DNA of 7,507 nucleotides. Origin: Gracilimonas sp040904925 (GTDB lineage Bacteria; Bacteroidota; Rhodothermia; Balneolales; Balneolaceae). Positions 4,780 to 7,507 of this stretch are shown one piece after another. How positions within the stretch are numbered: position 1 is the first letter of the stretch; each line of letters starts with the position of its first letter. The notes under the pieces are model-generated. The model made no database searches, was not told the DNA's origin, and saw nothing but the letters and a program-made list of their open reading frames with translations. Where the stretch lies: the NCBI GenBank assembly GCA_040904925.1, contig JBBDSP010000010.1, positions 1-7,507 on the forward strand, written 5' to 3'. The translations under genes were made by a program, and so were the position numbers.

Positions 4780-7415
4780 TGCAGAGCTTTTTAAAAGTGG
4801 TATTATTGTTTTTTATCATTGGTGGAACGGCTCAAAAAGCCTCGGCCCAGTTTTCTTTTCAATCTACTCCGCTGCTGGAGATCATTGATTCCATTGAGCA
4901 GGAAACGGAGTATCGGTTTTTATACCGGGAGTCTCAGGTTGCCAATATTTCCCTGAGCTTTTCTTCCCCACAGAATGAATTCATTGAACCATTACGATCC
5001 CAACTATCACGCTACCAAATTGCGGTAAATGCCGACACCTCCCGAAAACAAATTGTTCTATATCGGTCAGCTCAGAGTTCAAACCAAACCATATCCGTCA
5101 GCGGACAGGTTGTGGATGCCCGATCCGGGGAACGTCTCCCCTATGCCACGATATTCTGGGAGTCTGGGAATACAAAAAAAGGAACAGCAAGTAACGCATC
5201 CGGGGTTTTCAGGATCAATACTTCTGCAGAGGGACAAACTTTCATTCTTAACGGTTCTTACATTGGCTATAAAACGAATCGCATTTCCCTTGATCTGACC
5301 AACGGCACCTCTTTTGAAGATATCACACTGCGACTTGAACCTGAAACTGTTCAGGGAAATGATGTTGTGATTACGGGATTCAGCTACTCAGCGGGTTCTG
5401 ACAGTATCTATCGGAATTTTGTTAATACCGGTGTGCTCAATCCTTTTGGCGAAAATAATACCGCCCGGGCATTGCAGGCTCTTCCATCCGTAAATAACGG
5501 AACGGCAATTAACAACGGGATCAATGTGCGCGGCAGTTCTTCTGATGCCACCCATATTCTCCTGGATGGCATCACCATTTACAATCAAAGTCATCTTTTT
5601 GGACTGCTTGATAGTTTCAACCCAAATGCCCTGCAAACTTCCGGATTTTTCTATGATGTGACCCCGGCTCAAATTCCATCAGCTCCCGGCGGCACTCTTT
5701 CCATGCTTACAAAAACGGGATCACTCAACAATTTTAATTCCTCTGCAGGTATCAGTAATACCGCATTCAACGCCACAATTAATGGCCCTTTGGTAAAAGG
5801 AAAAAGCAGTTGGTTGGTCTCTGGTCGTACATCTACCATGAATAACCTTAATTGGTTCGGTAATGACGATCTCATTTCTTATGGATTAAATATTGAACGA
5901 CCAAAAGAAGTACTGGCTGCTAATCTAACCGACCTCCAATCCCGGTTGGTCACACCCGGTGATTACGATGCAGCCTTTTTTGATCTACATGGAAAGATAT
6001 ATTTCGAATTTGAAAATGGAAGCAGACTCATAGCCGGTGCTTACTACGGCGCAGATGATGTCTCTCAGGATGCTGAACGGCTTGTTCGCCGTTACAACCC
6101 TGATGCCCCTAACCAACGATTTAGCCTTGAAGAGGTTCAGACCTTGAACAAATGGGGAAACTTCAGTGCCAGTCTGTCTTATAAAAACTCGGTTTCAAAT
6201 AAACTTTACAGCAGCACAATGGCAGCTATAAGCATCTACGAAACCAATTTCAGTAAAGATGACTTTGTCTATAACCGAATAGAACAAGGCGGCAGTGGTA
6301 TTCAGGTATTTACCTATCCGCTGGAAAACCGAAGTGTGTTCAACGAATTTAAATTCGATCAGTCTTTTGATCTGATCCTCTCTTCCACTCAATGGACTTT
6401 CGGCAGCTCTTTTCAATACTTTTTAGGTGAATACTTTGAAGAGTCTTTTGATCGTCCAGGATTTTTGAGCTCTTTTGAGTCCGGTCTTATTGATGTCTAC
6501 GCCCAAATGGATGTAACTGATTTTGACCCTGTTGATGTTCATTTCGGTTCAAGACTCCATTACTTCACCAACGGAGAACATCTGCTTTTCTCACCACGTC
6601 TTAAGCTAAAATTCTTTGACGAACGCCTGCTTTCATTTGGGCTTGGATACAGCCGCAATTATCAATTTACGCATCGTCTTTCGTTCTACAACGTTAGCAG
6701 CCCCGATATTTGGATCATTAGCACAGAAGAGCAGCCACCAACTTCATCAGATTATTTTACGGCCGGAATGTATGCCAGGCTTTTCAATAACACGTTGCTT
6801 CAGGTTGAGGGATATTACAAAGCACTGGAAAATTCGCGGCTTTTTGAGATCAATGCCCAAACACTTACCAATAGCTTTGATGCCCCGCCATGGCTTTACG
6901 ATAATGACGGGACTTCCAAAGGAATCGAATTCATGATGAGAAACCGATTTCAAAAGTTGACGATAACTAATTCTTACACACTTTCTGAAGCTACTTTTAG
7001 CAATGATGCAATTCTTGGTGGTACTGATTTTGATGCCCCGTGGGATCGAACTCACAGTTTCAGTTCAACCGTAGAGTACAGTTTTATGAATGATCTAACT
7101 GTCTTTGCGAGCCTGACTGCTTCTTCCGGAGCACCAAACCGGCTTCATTTTTTACAAGTTGAAGATCAGGAGCGACTTGATAACTACCGTAGAATGGATA
7201 CCGGAATTGCTTATAACTTAGAGCTTGGAAATACTAGATTGGAAATGAATGCCTCTGTTTTCAACGTATTTGACCGGCAAAATACCTGGTATCGGGAATT
7301 GAACCTGGTGATAGATACTTCAGTCCCCCAGAACCGTCAGCGCCTTTCATCCCGCCCAGTGGATGTCTATGATCTGGGAATTCAGCCTTCATTTAATGTG
7401 ATGGTGTGGTTTTAG
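4779..7415 (+). CDS. TonB-dependent receptor with STN signalling domain (FecA-like)
   Basis: Outer-membrane active transporter that also signals. The signal peptide is residues 1-23 or 24 (cleavage after ASA). The STN domain, at about 25-95 (FSFQSTPLLEIIDSIEQETE to KQIVLYRS), contacts the periplasmic part of FecR in this class. A carboxypeptidase-regulatory-like beta domain covers about 105-187 (VSGQVVDARSGERLPYATIF, GSYIGYKT). The plug domain is about 193-315, with NINVRG-type residues at 246-252 (NGINVRG) followed by HILLDGITIYN and the closing GGTLSMLTKTG. The barrel runs from about 320 to the end, with the typical WDRTHSF, SSGAPN and NVFDRQN landmarks and a C-terminal Phe (VMVWF) as expected for outer-membrane insertion. 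At 878 aa it is smaller than most SusC proteins, and no SusD gene follows, so glycan uptake of the Sus type is unlikely. The substrate cannot be read from the sequence. It is cotranscribed with fecR through a one-base overlap. Confidence 0.93.
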   Translation: MQSFLKVVLLFFIIGGTAQKASAQFSFQSTPLLEIIDSIEQETEYRFLYRESQVANISLSFSSPQNEFIEPLRSQLSRYQIAVNADTSRKQIVLYRSAQSSNQTISVSGQVVDARSGERLPYATIFWESGNTKKGTASNASGVFRINTSAEGQTFILNGSYIGYKTNRISLDLTNGTSFEDITLRLEPETVQGNDVVITGFSYSAGSDSIYRNFVNTGVLNPFGENNTARALQALPSVNNGTAINNGINVRGSSSDATHILLDGITIYNQSHLFGLLDSFNPNALQTSGFFYDVTPAQIPSAPGGTLSMLTKTGSLNNFNSSAGISNTAFNATINGPLVKGKSSWLVSGRTSTMNNLNWFGNDDLISYGLNIERPKEVLAANLTDLQSRLVTPGDYDAAFFDLHGKIYFEFENGSRLIAGAYYGADDVSQDAERLVRRYNPDAPNQRFSLEEVQTLNKWGNFSASLSYKNSVSNKLYSSTMAAISIYETNFSKDDFVYNRIEQGGSGIQVFTYPLENRSVFNEFKFDQSFDLILSSTQWTFGSSFQYFLGEYFEESFDRPGFLSSFESGLIDVYAQMDVTDFDPVDVHFGSRLHYFTNGEHLLFSPRLKLKFFDERLLSFGLGYSRNYQFTHRLSFYNVSSPDIWIISTEEQPPTSSDYFTAGMYARLFNNTLLQVEGYYKALENSRLFEINAQTLTNSFDAPPWLYDNDGTSKGIEFMMRNRFQKLTITNSYTLSEATFSNDAILGGTDFDAPWDRTHSFSSTVEYSFMNDLTVFASLTASSGAPNRLHFLQVEDQERLDNYRRMDTGIAYNLELGNTRLEMNASVFNVFDRQNTWYRELNLVIDTSVPQNRQRLSSRPVDVYDLGIQPSFNVMVWF

Positions 7416-7452
7416 GTTTAGGTGTGGAGTTGCTACATGTTAGGTGTGCAAG
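7416..7452. other. non-coding tail after the receptor gene
   Basis: No terminator hairpin is visible after the receptor stop. TTAGGTGTG occurs twice (7418-7426 and 7440-7448), 22 bases apart. ATGTTAG at 7437-7443 is the same heptamer that occurs on the minus strand at 83-89 and 97-103. TGCAAG at 7447-7452 recalls the TGCAAGG pair at 62-75. This looks like decayed repeat sequence leading into the perfect array. Confidence 0.55.
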
Positions 7453-7507
7453 ACTCACTACTCACTACTCACTACTCACTACTCACTACTCACTACTCAC
7501 TACTCAC
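7453..7507. repeat. perfect heptanucleotide tandem array, cut by the window edge
   Basis: The unit ACTCACT repeats 7.9 times without error over 55 bases and continues past the window end, so the true length is unknown. All units are identical, so the array is young or kept uniform, in contrast to the decayed heptamer tract at 81-129. It lies 37 bases after the receptor stop codon, outside any gene. On the minus strand it reads AGTGAGT, with stop codons TGA and TAG recurring in all three frames, so it is not coding in that direction either. Confidence 0.95.

Noticed and set aside
4779..7415. Receptor read as a SusC protein of a polysaccharide utilisation locus
   Set aside because: No SusD gene or carbohydrate-active enzyme is present, the barrel is shorter than usual for SusC, and the STN domain with adjacent FecR points to a FecA-like signalling transporter.
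7453..7507. Right-hand heptamer array read as a CRISPR or integron-type array
   Set aside because: Units are seven bases, contiguous and identical with no spacers. It is a simple tandem repeat.

Overview
The window looks like chromosomal DNA from the Bacteroidota/Balneolota (FCB) branch. The evidence is a 'Bacteroides expansion' type ECF sigma factor, a FecR-like anti-sigma factor with a C-terminal FecR_C/DUF4974-type region, and a TonB-dependent receptor with an STN domain followed by a carboxypeptidase-regulatory-like domain. The AT-leaning composition, very acidic secreted proteins and DUF4382-like/DUF5666 lipoproteins make a marine or saline Balneolota-type organism (Balneola/Gracilimonas relatives) my best guess, but this is inference and not a taxonomic proof.

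Layout. 1-120 is non-coding and carries degenerate 7-bp repeats. 121-927 (minus) is a secreted M23 metallopeptidase with a complete zinc site. It is divergent from 985-1584 (plus), an ECF sigma factor. Two lipoprotein genes follow, 1680-2396 and 2551-3762, each with an Asp-rich tail at the extreme C-terminus. Each is preceded by the same promoter-like element, TAGGGG-N14-TGTGTACTA. A strong intrinsic terminator (2416-2452) separates them. After a smaller terminator-like hairpin (3781-3815) come the FecR-like anti-sigma factor (3817-4779) and, overlapping it by one base, the STN-type TonB-dependent receptor (4779-7415). 7416-7507 is non-coding and ends in a perfect 7-bp tandem array that runs off the window.

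How the genes probably work together. Sigma, FecR and STN-receptor form a classic trans-envelope signalling set: the receptor binds an extracellular ligand, its periplasmic STN domain signals to the periplasmic part of FecR, and FecR releases or activates the sigma factor. What is unusual is that sigma and FecR, usually adjacent, are separated by two lipoprotein genes that share a promoter motif and a C-terminal acidic tail. The simplest reading is that these lipoproteins are the dedicated output of the sigma factor and may work with the receptor at the cell surface. No SusD partner or enzyme is visible, so the substrate cannot be named. The M23 gene has no clear link to the system beyond its divergent position.
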